Source of the DNA: Cupriavidus nantongensis
GTDB lineage: Bacteria; Pseudomonadota; Gammaproteobacteria; Burkholderiales; Burkholderiaceae
Assembly (NCBI RefSeq): GCF_001598055.1
Contig: NZ_CP014844.1
Coordinates: 1,914,967 to 1,978,966 of the forward strand
Length of the DNA: 64,000 nucleotides
Direction of reading: 5' to 3'
Of this stretch, positions 49,617 through 56,847 are shown piece by piece. The position numbers were made by a program, and so were the translations under genes. Every line of letters begins with the position of its first letter. Within the stretch, counting starts at the first letter, position 1. The notes beneath the pieces are model-generated. The model had not been told where the DNA came from. It saw nothing but the letters and a program-made list of their open reading frames with translations, and ran no database searches.

Positions 49617-50824
49617 AGGCGCTCGATGTGCTGCCGGGCCACCTCGGGCGGCACGACGTTGCGCGGCGGCTCGGATGGTGGCGCTCGCGCCGCCGATGGT
49701 GTTGGCGGTGCCGGGCCGGTCTGCTTGGCCCACGCATTGAACTCGCCGCGCATGGCGCGCTGGATGATGCCGAACAGATATCCGGCGGGGTTGCGGATGC
49801 CATGCTTGCCGCACCGTGCGGCCCATTCGTCCAGCACGGCCTGCCCCAGGGCAGCGTCCACCTGCTGCAACGCCATCCTGGCTCCGGCCTGCTGTTCCGC
49901 CTTCAGTTCCGCGAAGCGCTTGGGCCATTGCAGGTCGCCCAGCGCACGCGCCTGCGCGGTAGTACGTACTTCATTAATACGACTACTACGTACTGTACGG
50001 TCCTGCTTCGGATTCCGAAGAGCGCCGTCTGGCGCGGGTTTCGGCCCTGCTTCGGATTCCGAAGAGGGGCGTTCGCCATTCCGAAGAAGGCTCGCGGGCC
50101 CTTCTTCGGAATCGTGGATCGCATCCTCCTGTGGATAACTTTGAGTGGCGGTGATTCCCTGGTCGGCCAGGCGCTCGGCGAGCACTTGCAGCCGCGACGG
50201 CAAGGTGCGTCCGGACAACATCGGGTCGTCCGCGATCTCCTGGAGGGTGTTGAGTCCCACCACCTGAACGGCCTTGGCCGAATGCCCCAGCGACTGGCTG
50301 ACCAGGGCCAGGTAGTCGGCGTCGAGCTGCATGGCCTCGAACGGTGTCAGGGGTTCGTCATGCAGGACGTAGAGGTTTCCGAGGATGCGGCCGGTCTTGG
50401 GGTCGCGCCGTCGTCGCACGAGGCTCAGCCAGCGCGTCAGGCGCAGCAGCGTCAGCGCCCGCGCGACGGTCTCGTGGGAGGCTTGTCCCGCGCAGGGCAT
50501 GGACGCCAGCCAGGGGCGCAACTGCTCATAGGTCGGGAACGCCGTGACGCCGTCGTCGTTGAGCATCAGCCGGAACACCTGCCAGGCGTTGCGCTCCAGC
50601 GGTGTCAGGCGGCGGTCGAGGAACAGCCGCCGCGGCACGCTCTCGTGCCGATTGCCACTGAACAGGAAGGCGTCGCCGGACGCGGCAGGCGTGGGCACTG
50701 CCATGGGCGCTGGCGCGCTGGGATGTGGCTTGGGCGTGAGGTCCTTCAGCGCAGCGTCGAACAGGTCGGCGAGTGCGACGGGGCCTTGACGCGGGGCTCG
50801 TGGGGCGGTGTCGTCCACGGCCAT
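49592..50824 (-). CDS. STY4528-family ICE replication protein
   Basis: A 410-residue protein of the STY4528 pathogenicity-island replication family. The N-terminal winged-helix-like part contains VPRRLFLDRRLTPLERNAWQVFR (about 63-85) and GNLYVLHDEPLTPFEAM. A variable middle (about 235-285) is Ser/Glu/Pro-rich and coded by repeat-rich DNA (50,006-50,112). The C-terminal part ends RQHIERLRDLLRKT. It is likely needed for initiation of replication of the excised ICE. ATG 50,824 is 3 bp after the DUF2857 stop. Confidence 0.87.
   Translation of the reverse strand: MAVDDTAPRAPRQGPVALADLFDAALKDLTPKPHPSAPAPMAVPTPAASGDAFLFSGNRHESVPRRLFLDRRLTPLERNAWQVFRLMLNDDGVTAFPTYEQLRPWLASMPCAGQASHETVARALTLLRLTRWLSLVRRRRDPKTGRILGNLYVLHDEPLTPFEAMQLDADYLALVSQSLGHSAKAVQVVGLNTLQEIADDPMLSGRTLPSRLQVLAERLADQGITATQSYPQEDAIHDSEEGPASLLRNGERPSSESEAGPKPAPDGALRNPKQDRTVRSSRINEVRTTAQARALGDLQWPKRFAELKAEQQAGARMALQQVDAALGQAVLDEWAARCGKHGIRNPAGYLFGIIQRAMRGEFNAWAKQTGPAPPTPSAARAPPSEPPRNVVPPEVARQHIERLRDLLRKT
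50006..50112. repeat. TTCGGATTCCGAAGA repeat cluster inside the replication gene
   Basis: CTTCGGATTCCGAAGA at 50,006-50,021 and 50,050-50,065, then ATTCCGAAGAA (50,078) and its reverse CTTCTTCGGAAT (50,101). The unit is nearly palindromic. The adjoining stretch 49,960-50,000 is AT-rich with two TACGTAC motifs. Confidence 0.75.
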
Positions 50825-50827
50825 GGC

Positions 50828-51388
50828 CTAGCCCAATCCCTGATCGACCCAGTTCCTGATCGCGGCCCAGACCACCGAGAGCGGCAGTGACATGCCCTCG
50901 GCCAGGTCCATGGCCGCATCGAGAATCGAGGTCTCGTCCTCCAGATCGACGTTCCTGCTGCTGGTCACGGCTTTCCATTGCCGCCACAGTTCGGTGTCCT
51001 GGGTCTCGTCCAGGACGGGGTGGCGCCCCTTGCGCTTGGGCAGGCCGAGGATCTCCCGCCGCAGGGCGACTTCCTGATGGGTCAGGCCATAGAAGCGGCT
51101 GACCATCTCCGTGCTGGCCCCCAGCCGCAGCATGCGATCGACCGTGGCGATTTCCTTCTCCACGTCCTGCGCCTGGTTGAGCAGGCGCTGCAGCACTTCG
51201 CGGTTGACCGTGACCGAGCACCACGAGACGCTGGCGTTGGCCAGCACGCTGATCAGCGCGGGGTGCTTGAGCGCATCCAGCTCGGCCTCGCCGAAGCCCA
51301 TGGCCTTGCAGCGGCGCAGTTGGCCGTTGCGAAGGTCATACAGCGCCTGGGCGATCACGGCCTGGTTGAGCGGATGCGATGTGGACAT
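50828..51388 (-). CDS. DUF2857-family ICE protein (possible BisC-type activator subunit)
   Basis: A 186-residue protein of the DUF2857 family. It has a helix-turn-helix-like segment GASTEMVSRFYGLTHQEVALRRE (FlhC-like). In ICEclc, a DUF2857 protein from this position is part of the BisDC activator that switches on transfer competence; I infer the same here. ATG 51,388 has GAGG upstream. The gene is separated from parB by 14 bp. Confidence 0.85.
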   Translation of the reverse strand: MSTSHPLNQAVIAQALYDLRNGQLRRCKAMGFGEAELDALKHPALISVLANASVSWCSVTVNREVLQRLLNQAQDVEKEIATVDRMLRLGASTEMVSRFYGLTHQEVALRREILGLPKRKGRHPVLDETQDTELWRQWKAVTSSRNVDLEDETSILDAAMDLAEGMSLPLSVVWAAIRNWVDQGLG

Positions 51389-51402
51389 GCGACCTCCCTC
51401 GC

Positions 51403-53082
51403 TCACGTCCCGGGCGCCGTGGTGCCGGCTTCCAGGTCCAGCAGACGCCGGGCCAAGCGGAGCAGCCGAAAGAGCTTGACCAACGCGGTGTCGCTCAAGC
51501 GCCTTGCGCCGCTGCCATGGCCTTGGCTCTGGCCGTGCAACAGGGTCGGCAGGTCGGCGGCGAGCTGCGCGCCGTCCAGGCCCGCTTCGGCGACGGGCTG
51601 ACCCGTCAGCGAAGTGAGGAGCGTCAGCACCGCGCGGCCGAGCGGCGACGGGGCTTGGCCGCGGGCGCGGCACGCAAACCCGATGCCATCGGCGCGATCC
51701 TCGATGTACTCGTCCAGGCCTGCCTCCCCGGCGATCTCGCGCGCGAACTGCGCGATGTGGATGCGCAGCCGATCGGGCGTGTCCAGGCCGGCGTCGATGT
51801 ACCAGACATCGGAGATCGGATAGAGTCCGCCGGCTTGCACCGGGATGGACTGCAACACGCTCGCCGAGAAGTCGGGCGGCAGCGCATCGCCCAACTGGTC
51901 GGCGACCATGCGCTGGATCGACTGCAGCCGTTCGGTCGTCGGTGCCGGCGAGACGATGTGCTCACGAAGCAGATCGCTCGGTGCAGCCGCCGGGCTTCCC
52001 GTGGCCGCTTCGCCAGCCGCCGTGTCGTCGTGGCGCAAGGTGGGCTCGGACGCCGGAGGGCTGGCGGGTGGAGGACCGGCCGCCGCTGCAGGCGTGGCGA
52101 TGGACGATGCTGCGCCCGGCGGAGTCGGCGTGCCGGCGGTGGGCGAAGGCAACGCCGGCTGCGCCGCAGGTGGCGTCGGGTCACTGACCAGCGCCCGGTG
52201 GCGGCTTTCCGATTCGGTCAGGTCCAGCGCCAGCACGTCGTAGCCGATTCCCAGCAGCTCGGACATCTGGCCGATCAGCTCGTCTTGCACGCGCTGCGGC
52301 GCGAACTCGTCGCCCTGCGTGTCGAACTGCGCCAGCACCTCCTGAAAAAAGCTGTCGAAGTCCAGCGGCAGCGAGCGGTCCTTGGCGTAGTGCTCCCAGG
52401 TGCGTTTGCAGGCCGTGCGCATGACCGACAGCCGCTCGACCTGGTGGCGCCCAAGGCCGCCATAAAGCACGGTGGGAATGGCGGGCAGCAGGTAGCGCAC
52501 CGCGTCGGCCATGCGGGTGATGTGCGACCGCTGGACGGGGAAGCCATCGGCCGCCAGGCGGCGGGCCAGTTCCGACTGGCTCAGGGCGGCGCCGCTCTCC
52601 TGCTCGTAGAACTCCCGTGCTTTCTCGACGCCGAGCGCGCGCTCGATGAACGTGAGGCCGCCGCGCAGTTCGTTCTCGGCAAGATGCCCGGTCAGCGCGA
52701 CGATTTCACCGCGCTCCGGCCATGGTCGGAACAGACACGATATGCGGAAGAAGCGTTCTTCCTTGGTCTCCAACCAGAGTTCGCGCAGGATCGCCAGCCG
52801 CGTGTTGCCGCCGTTGCGGATGATGTAGTGGTCCCCGCCGGGCCGGCGCGTGATAGCCGGCGCCGCGTCCAGGCCGCGCTCGCGGATGGACGCCTTGATT
52901 TCCTCGTAAGCCGGGTTGCGCTTCATGCGCGGGTCATGGTCGTAGGGCCGCAACTGGTCCAGCGTCACGACCATGGGCGTGTCCGCGATCGGGTCGCTCA
53001 AGGCCGTAGCCGCTGGGCCGCTGCGCTCGAAGCCGGCCGCGAGCAGCTTGCCTGCCATGTCCTGCGAGGTCATGTCAGCCAT
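51403..53082 (-). CDS. parB: ParB-family ICE partition protein
   Basis: A 559-residue large ParB-like protein of the PFGI-1 class (TIGR03764-type). The nuclease-like ParB domain shows LRPYDHDPRMKRNPAYEEIK and GGDHYIIRNGGNTRLAIL (about 42-110). An HTH follows, SQSELARRLAADGFPVQRSHITRM (about 165-188), then a long Pro/Ala linker (about 300-390) and a C-terminal domain. It stabilises or regulates the element with ParA. ATG 53,082 overlaps the shi-like gene by 8 bp. ICEclc studies implicate this region in the BisDC switch. Confidence 0.88.
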   Translation of the reverse strand: MADMTSQDMAGKLLAAGFERSGPAATALSDPIADTPMVVTLDQLRPYDHDPRMKRNPAYEEIKASIRERGLDAAPAITRRPGGDHYIIRNGGNTRLAILRELWLETKEERFFRISCLFRPWPERGEIVALTGHLAENELRGGLTFIERALGVEKAREFYEQESGAALSQSELARRLAADGFPVQRSHITRMADAVRYLLPAIPTVLYGGLGRHQVERLSVMRTACKRTWEHYAKDRSLPLDFDSFFQEVLAQFDTQGDEFAPQRVQDELIGQMSELLGIGYDVLALDLTESESRHRALVSDPTPPAAQPALPSPTAGTPTPPGAASSIATPAAAAGPPPASPPASEPTLRHDDTAAGEAATGSPAAAPSDLLREHIVSPAPTTERLQSIQRMVADQLGDALPPDFSASVLQSIPVQAGGLYPISDVWYIDAGLDTPDRLRIHIAQFAREIAGEAGLDEYIEDRADGIGFACRARGQAPSPLGRAVLTLLTSLTGQPVAEAGLDGAQLAADLPTLLHGQSQGHGSGARRLSDTALVKLFRLLRLARRLLDLEAGTTAPGT

Positions 53083-53344
53083 GGCCGCACCCCTCGCAGT
53101 CCCCACGACCGCCGGCCGGCGCCATGCGGGCCTCTCGCTCGGCGCGGCGGATCTGCGCACGGGCGTTCAATTCGGCCCGGTGGTCACTCGCTGTCGAACT
53201 CGTGTAGATCGCCGCGCAGCCGGCCTTGGTGAACTTGAGGTGCCCGCCCGGCGTGCGCTTGACGTGCCAGCCCTCACCGACCGCGAACTCGATCAGGGCG
53301 CGCAGCCGCTTGTGGCCGCGGGCCAGCTCATGTGCGTTCGCCAT
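53075..53344 (-). CDS. shi: Shi-like small protein between parA and parB
   Basis: An 89-residue protein overlapping parA by 17 bp and parB by 8 bp. Its N-terminal HicA-like segment (LRALIEFAVGEGWHVKRTPGGHLKFTKAG, about 15-43) suggests a double-stranded RNA-binding fold, followed by a basic helix and a Cys-containing tail. In ICEclc the small gene in this same overlapping position, shi, causes the growth arrest seen in transfer-competent cells. Identity is by position and size. ATG 53,344 is followed by MANAHELARGHKR. Confidence 0.72.
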   Translation of the reverse strand: MANAHELARGHKRLRALIEFAVGEGWHVKRTPGGHLKFTKAGCAAIYTSSTASDHRAELNARAQIRRAEREARMAPAGGRGDCEGCGHG

Positions 53345-54203
53345 GGGGCCTCCCAGGATCAAGAGGTCGCTGCGGGCGGCCGGATACTTGAGCCAGTCGG
53401 TCCTGCCATTGCGGGAACAACTCGCTGGCGAGCGCGCGCATCGTGTCGAGCGCGGCAGGGGCGACTCTGCCGGGCGGCTGGCGGTGCTCGACCCGATGCA
53501 CCGGCAGGCCGCGCGTTGCGGCACGTGGATACGCTTCTATGGCCGGCACGTCGGTGGCGAGCACGCGGATGCCGGCGCTGTCCTGGAACAGGTCGCGCAG
53601 GGCCTGCTGGATCAGCCGTGCGTTGGCGGACACCGGGTGGACGCGGTTGATGAGCAAGTGCAGCGGCGGCGGTTCGATACCCAGGTGCCGGTACGGCGCA
53701 ATATCTTCGAGCAACTGCATGGTGCCGCGCCGCAGCTCGCGTGCCGCGAGGATTTCCGGCGTGACGGGCGACAGCGCGAGATCGGAGGCGAGCACCGCCA
53801 TCTCCAGCAGCACGGAACGCGCGCCCTGGGTGTCGATCAGCACCAGGTCGTAGAGGGGAGCAAGTGCTGGCAGCAGATGCCGCAACCGCAGGCGGCCATC
53901 CGGCGCATGCAGCAACAACGTGTTCAGCTCGCCCCGGTGGTCGTTGGACAGCACCAGGTCCAGGCCCGCGATGATCGTGCGGGACACGAGCTGGCCAAGG
54001 TCGCGCTCGTTGAAGGCCAACAGCTCATAGATGCCGCCCGGCGCGCGCTGGGTCAGTTCGTAGTAGGAGGACAAGGTGGGCTGCACGTCGAGATCGAGCA
54101 GCAGCACGCGCAGGCCCGCGTCCGCGGCGAGCCCGCCCAGGTTGGCGGCCGTCGTGGTCTTGCCGACGCCGCCCTTCGTTGAAATGATGGACACGACCTG
54201 CAT
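53328..54203 (-). CDS. parA: ParA-family partition ATPase of ICE
   Basis: A 291-residue Walker-type ATPase. Deviant Walker A STKGGVGKTTTA (8-19), Walker A' LLLDLDVQPTLS, and VLIDTQGARS are intact. It acts with ParB in stability or regulation of the element. Its 3' end overlaps the shi-like gene. It is 42 bp downstream of alpA, on one transcript from the alpA promoter. Confidence 0.94.
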   Translation of the reverse strand: MQVVSIISTKGGVGKTTTAANLGGLAADAGLRVLLLDLDVQPTLSSYYELTQRAPGGIYELLAFNERDLGQLVSRTIIAGLDLVLSNDHRGELNTLLLHAPDGRLRLRHLLPALAPLYDLVLIDTQGARSVLLEMAVLASDLALSPVTPEILAARELRRGTMQLLEDIAPYRHLGIEPPPLHLLINRVHPVSANARLIQQALRDLFQDSAGIRVLATDVPAIEAYPRAATRGLPVHRVEHRQPPGRVAPAALDTMRALASELFPQWQDRLAQVSGRPQRPLDPGRPHGERT

Positions 54204-54245
54204 GGCGCTCTCCGGCTGGGAATGGGAAGTCCGCGGGAGAGCGGG

Positions 54246-54458
54246 TCAGGTCCGGTGGTTGAGGCGCTCGGCGATCCACTGGTCGATTTCGATCGAATCC
54301 CAGCCGACAGCGCGCACGCCCAGGCGCAGCGCCTGAGGGAACTGGCGCTTCTTCATCAGGTTGTAGATGTGGGCGCGTTTGAAGCCGGACTTCGCTTCGA
54401 CTTCATCGAGCCGCAGGATGCGGCGCTCGTTCGGCGGGAGTACAGGGGTCTGCGACAT
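54246..54458 (-). CDS. alpA: AlpA-family regulator
   Basis: A 70-residue MerR/AlpA-type HTH: LRLDEVEAKSGFKRAHIYNLMKKRQFPQALRLG and WDSIEIDQWIAERL are family hallmarks. It starts the operon alpA-parA-shi-parB-DUF2857. ATG 54,458 has AGGAG 8 nt upstream; a GTG three codons earlier overlaps that ribosome site and was rejected. In ICEclc the alpA promoter is the switch point for transfer competence. Confidence 0.9.
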   Translation of the reverse strand: MSQTPVLPPNERRILRLDEVEAKSGFKRAHIYNLMKKRQFPQALRLGVRAVGWDSIEIDQWIAERLNHRT

Positions 54459-54502
54459 GGCGGTCACTCCTGAACGCTCGGTGGCGTTTGTTGGCGTGAC
54501 CT

Positions 54503-54558
54503 CTATTCAATAGACCTGGCTGCGGAAAGACATTGCAAATGCAATCTCCGCGATTGCA
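54503..54558 (-). promoter_or_regulatory. alpA promoter region with inverted repeats (activator site candidate)
   Basis: Three ATTGCA/TGCAAT half-sites (54,532-54,537; 54,540-54,545; 54,553-54,558) form two overlapping dyads, followed toward alpA by a perfect palindrome CTATTCAATAG (54,503-54,513). This 119-bp gap is the only upstream region of the alpA operon, so these are the likely binding sites for a BisR-like activator. Confidence 0.6.
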
Positions 54559-54576
54559 CATACAAGCTGGATAACC

Positions 54577-55323
54577 TCATGCGCTTGCGCTACGAACGTA
54601 CCTCTTAGCGTTGGCGAACTTTCCGTTTAAGGTGCGCTCAGTGATGCCCATGGTGCCGCCGTAGTGGGCGACCAATGCAGAGACAAGGGCCTCCTGCGTT
54701 TTGAAGCTGGAATAGGGCACGCCTGAAGGCGACTGGCTCAGCATCAGCGTCAACATCCCTCCAATGATGTTGAGATAGGTCGTTTCCGCCCGTTCGCTGA
54801 TCTCGCATTGCTTGGATGCCAACAGCACCGAGGATTGCTTGAGTAGCGTGTCGTGCTGCTCCTGCAGTTCTCGCATCTCACGTCGGGCTTGTTCAAGCGC
54901 GGCCTGAAGGGCCAGCCGCTCCACGAGGATCGCCTGTCCTGTTTCCATGGTGATGAAAGGATGCGCCATGCGTTCGCCACGGCTGAACAGAAATCCTGGC
55001 CGGTGCTCGGGATAGTGGGTGCGCATCCAGCGTTTTAGATCGACATGGCGAACAGTCAGATCCAGAGAATTGAGCAGCTTCGGATCATTGAGCGTGATCC
55101 CGTTCTTGCCGTAGGGCAGCTCTCCGTTGAGGATGCCGTCATAGATACGTTCCGAGTGCAGCCGGCACTCATTCCATCGAGGGCAGTTCAGCGACCGAGG
55201 CAGGACACGCGGTGACGCGATCGTGGCCAGGATCATCGGGAGATACCGCAGCAACCCAGCCCATCGGATGGCCGCCTCGATGGGACGATAGAACACCTTT
55301 GATGTTGAAATGTCCTTGTGCAT
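54577..55323 (-). CDS. ICE right-end protein, BisR-like by position
   Basis: A 248-residue protein with no clear domain: N-terminal basic/hydrophobic half, a coiled-coil centre (about 130-180, QAALEQARREMRELQEQHDTL is its core) and a C-terminal segment ending ITERTLNGKFANAKRYVR that looks like a DNA-binding helix pair. It is the last gene before the right end, immediately upstream of alpA on the same strand, where ICEclc carries the bistability regulator bisR. The name is inferred from position only. ATG 55,323 has AAGGAGA upstream. Confidence 0.68.
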   Translation of the reverse strand: MHKDISTSKVFYRPIEAAIRWAGLLRYLPMILATIASPRVLPRSLNCPRWNECRLHSERIYDGILNGELPYGKNGITLNDPKLLNSLDLTVRHVDLKRWMRTHYPEHRPGFLFSRGERMAHPFITMETGQAILVERLALQAALEQARREMRELQEQHDTLLKQSSVLLASKQCEISERAETTYLNIIGGMLTLMLSQSPSGVPYSSFKTQEALVSALVAHYGGTMGITERTLNGKFANAKRYVRSASA

Positions 55324-55773
55324 GTCTTCGTCTCCTTTCGGGTGCGCTACATCACCGGCTCCTTTCTTGCCCAAGGGCTGTTGTGTCGTTATGGCCTGCG
55401 ACGGACGCTTGAGGCGATGCCCTAAGCGAAGGCGGAGGAGGCCATTGGCGTCCGCCGCAGGTGGCCTTGTCTTGCTTGATATGCAAGAATCGATCAGTTG
55501 CCGGCCCATCGAGCGATGAGGACGCAAGCTCGATATTGGCGCTCACGGTACCAGCGTCATAGGTGGCGCAAAGCCCATCAAGACCGATTTGGTATGGTCT
55601 GATATCCAGACGGTTCAAGACCAGCGAGTTGAAGCGTTCGACGCCCCTACGTCCAGTTGGTGACTGGAAATCAGCGGTTAGTGATGCATCGCTCCACATG
55701 CTGATATATCGACAAAGTATCTGCCGCAGTACCAGTGACCCTGCCAGGTTGCCCCAGCACATAGGAGACGGAG
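55324..55773. other. 450-bp gene-free gap at the start of the DUF305 gene
   Basis: No gene I can support. It should hold the promoter of the BisR-like gene (minus) and of the DUF305 gene (plus). A minus-strand open frame across it has no homology that I recognise and lacks a ribosome site. Confidence 0.5.
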
Positions 55774-56274
55774 ATGGCTGAACATTCCCATGAACATCAA
55801 CATCACACATCCGGTCAGATGGGTAAGCACGGCCGACCATACGCCAAGTTCTGGGTGAACATGGTGTTGGGCCTCGTCGTCATGTACTTCGTAATGTTCA
55901 GCATGATCGACGGCGCCAGGGACTTCAGAAACAATCTCAACATGCTCTACATGGCGGTCACTATGTGGGCGCCAATGGGCATCTTCATGCTAGCGACAAT
56001 GCCCGGCATGTTTCCAAACCGGCGGCTCAATCTCGTGCTGTACGGCTTGTTTGCCGTTCTCACACTCGGTTCTTTTGCCGCTACCCGTGCTCAAACCGGA
56101 ATCGGCGATCGACAGTTCATCGCGTCTATGGTCCCGCACCATTCGGGAGCGATCCTCATGTGCCGCGAGGCGCAGCTCTCAGATCCGGAACTCGTCAACC
56201 TATGCCAAGCGATTTCCGATGGCCAGCGCGCGGAGATCGAGCAGATGAACCGGATTGCTGCACGCCTTCGTTGA
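55774..56274 (+). CDS. DUF305 membrane protein, His-rich N-terminus
   Basis: A 166-residue inner-membrane protein: His-rich N-terminus (MAEHSHEHQHHTSGQMGKHG), three membrane helices (about 26-48, 54-78, 85-105), then the DUF305 motif ASMVPHHSGAILM (about 116-128) and a helical end. DUF305 proteins are often beside copper or other metal resistance genes, and the His clusters suggest metal binding. It lies inside the ICE end, between the BisR-like gene and attR, as the only gene there. AGGAGACGGAG precedes the ATG. Confidence 0.85.
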   Translation: MAEHSHEHQHHTSGQMGKHGRPYAKFWVNMVLGLVVMYFVMFSMIDGARDFRNNLNMLYMAVTMWAPMGIFMLATMPGMFPNRRLNLVLYGLFAVLTLGSFAATRAQTGIGDRQFIASMVPHHSGAILMCREAQLSDPELVNLCQAISDGQRAEIEQMNRIAARLR

Positions 56275-56564
56275 GGCTGGCTGCCACTACACTGGCGCCG
56301 CGTTGCGCTCCGGCGAAGTTAGCCGCAGCGATGTAAAGATGAGTACTTGCGGTGTTCCGATGCCGGCGGTTGTGTCCTACAGCCGTCCAGGTGCCAGGCA
56401 GTCCACGCGACACCACCCCGCGCTGCCTGCGGAGCGAGCGCAAGTCATGATCGTCGCAAGTTGGAGTTCGATAGCGAACCCGCTCAGCAGCTGGACGCAT
56501 CAGGCGTAACGACGGGTGGATGGATCATCCTTGGACGCTGGTGGAAGTGGTTGGATGAACTTTG

Positions 56565-56593
56565 TTGCCGAGGGCGAAAAACAAGGCTATAAT
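56565..56593 (+). promoter_or_regulatory. Outward-facing sigma-70 promoter at the ICE right end (Pcirc-like)
   Basis: TTGCCG (56,565-56,570) and TATAAT (56,588-56,593) are exactly 17 bp apart. It reads out of the element through attR. In ICEclc a strong promoter at this position (Pcirc) drives the integrase gene only in the excised circle. In the integrated state, transcription from here would enter tRNA-Thr about 110 bp downstream. Confidence 0.75.
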
Positions 56594-56661
56594 TGAGTTC
56601 TTCGCTGATCACCACAGTGGAGAAAGTGACTGGGAAACAGAGACTTAGCGCTCTAGTGCAT

Positions 56662-56679
56662 GACTCGTTTCCCGCTCCA
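56662..56679 (+). other. Right attachment site attR (tRNA-Gly(GCC) 3' end)
   Basis: GACTCGTTTCCCGCTCCA matches the last 18 bases of bacterial tRNA-Gly(GCC), including CCA, with no tRNA body upstream. ICEclc-family elements use an 18-bp tRNA-Gly end as their att core. It therefore marks the ICE-chromosome junction. The matching attL should be on the full tRNA-Gly gene left of the window. Confidence 0.85.
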
Positions 56680-56712
56680 TTCGATTCCGCGTGGTCCCAC
56701 GCCGGAGCACCC

Positions 56713-56787
56713 GCCCATGTGGCTCAGTGGCAGAGCACTCCCTTGGTAAGGGAGAGGTCGGCAGTTCGATCCTGCCCATGGGCACCA
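56713..56787 (+). tRNA. tRNA-Thr (anticodon GGU)
   Basis: Complete cloverleaf: acceptor GCCCATG/CATGGGC, D arm GCTC/GAGC, anticodon stem CTCCC/GGGAG with loop TTGGTAA (anticodon GGT), T arm GGCAG/CTGCC, encoded CCA. It decodes ACC/ACU. It lies 33 bp after attR, so its native promoter, which would have been upstream of tRNA-Gly, is now separated from it by the ICE. Confidence 0.96.
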
Positions 56788-56847
56788 TTTCCCTCCCGGT
56801 TTATTTCGCTTCGGTCGATCGATGACTGCGCTGGCGTCCGCCTGCGT

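Larger units (their letters stand above)
1..56679. mobile_element. ICEclc/PAGI-2-class integrative and conjugative element, right-hand part
   Basis: The span carries the gene set that defines this ICE class: type G mating-pair genes, TraD coupling protein, topB, ssb, TIGR03761, STY4528- and DUF3577-type replication genes, parB, parA and alpA. It ends at a tRNA-Gly 3' remnant (56,662-56,679), the usual integration target of the family. The integrase, relaxase and left end are not in the window and should lie to the left. Cargo seen here: a DNA-defence operon (3.9-18.2 kb), an arsenic operon (24.5-27.6 kb) and a DUF305 gene (55.8 kb). The element was named by gene content, not by alignment. Confidence 0.93.

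Noticed and set aside
55352..55840. 162-codon minus-strand open frame before the DUF305 gene
   Set aside because: No recognisable homology or ribosome site, and it overlaps the DUF305 start.
56713..56787. tRNA-Thr 3' end considered as the ICE attachment site
   Set aside because: A bodiless tRNA-Gly 3' end lies 33 bp earlier, and the tRNA-Thr end is not seen repeated elsewhere in the window.
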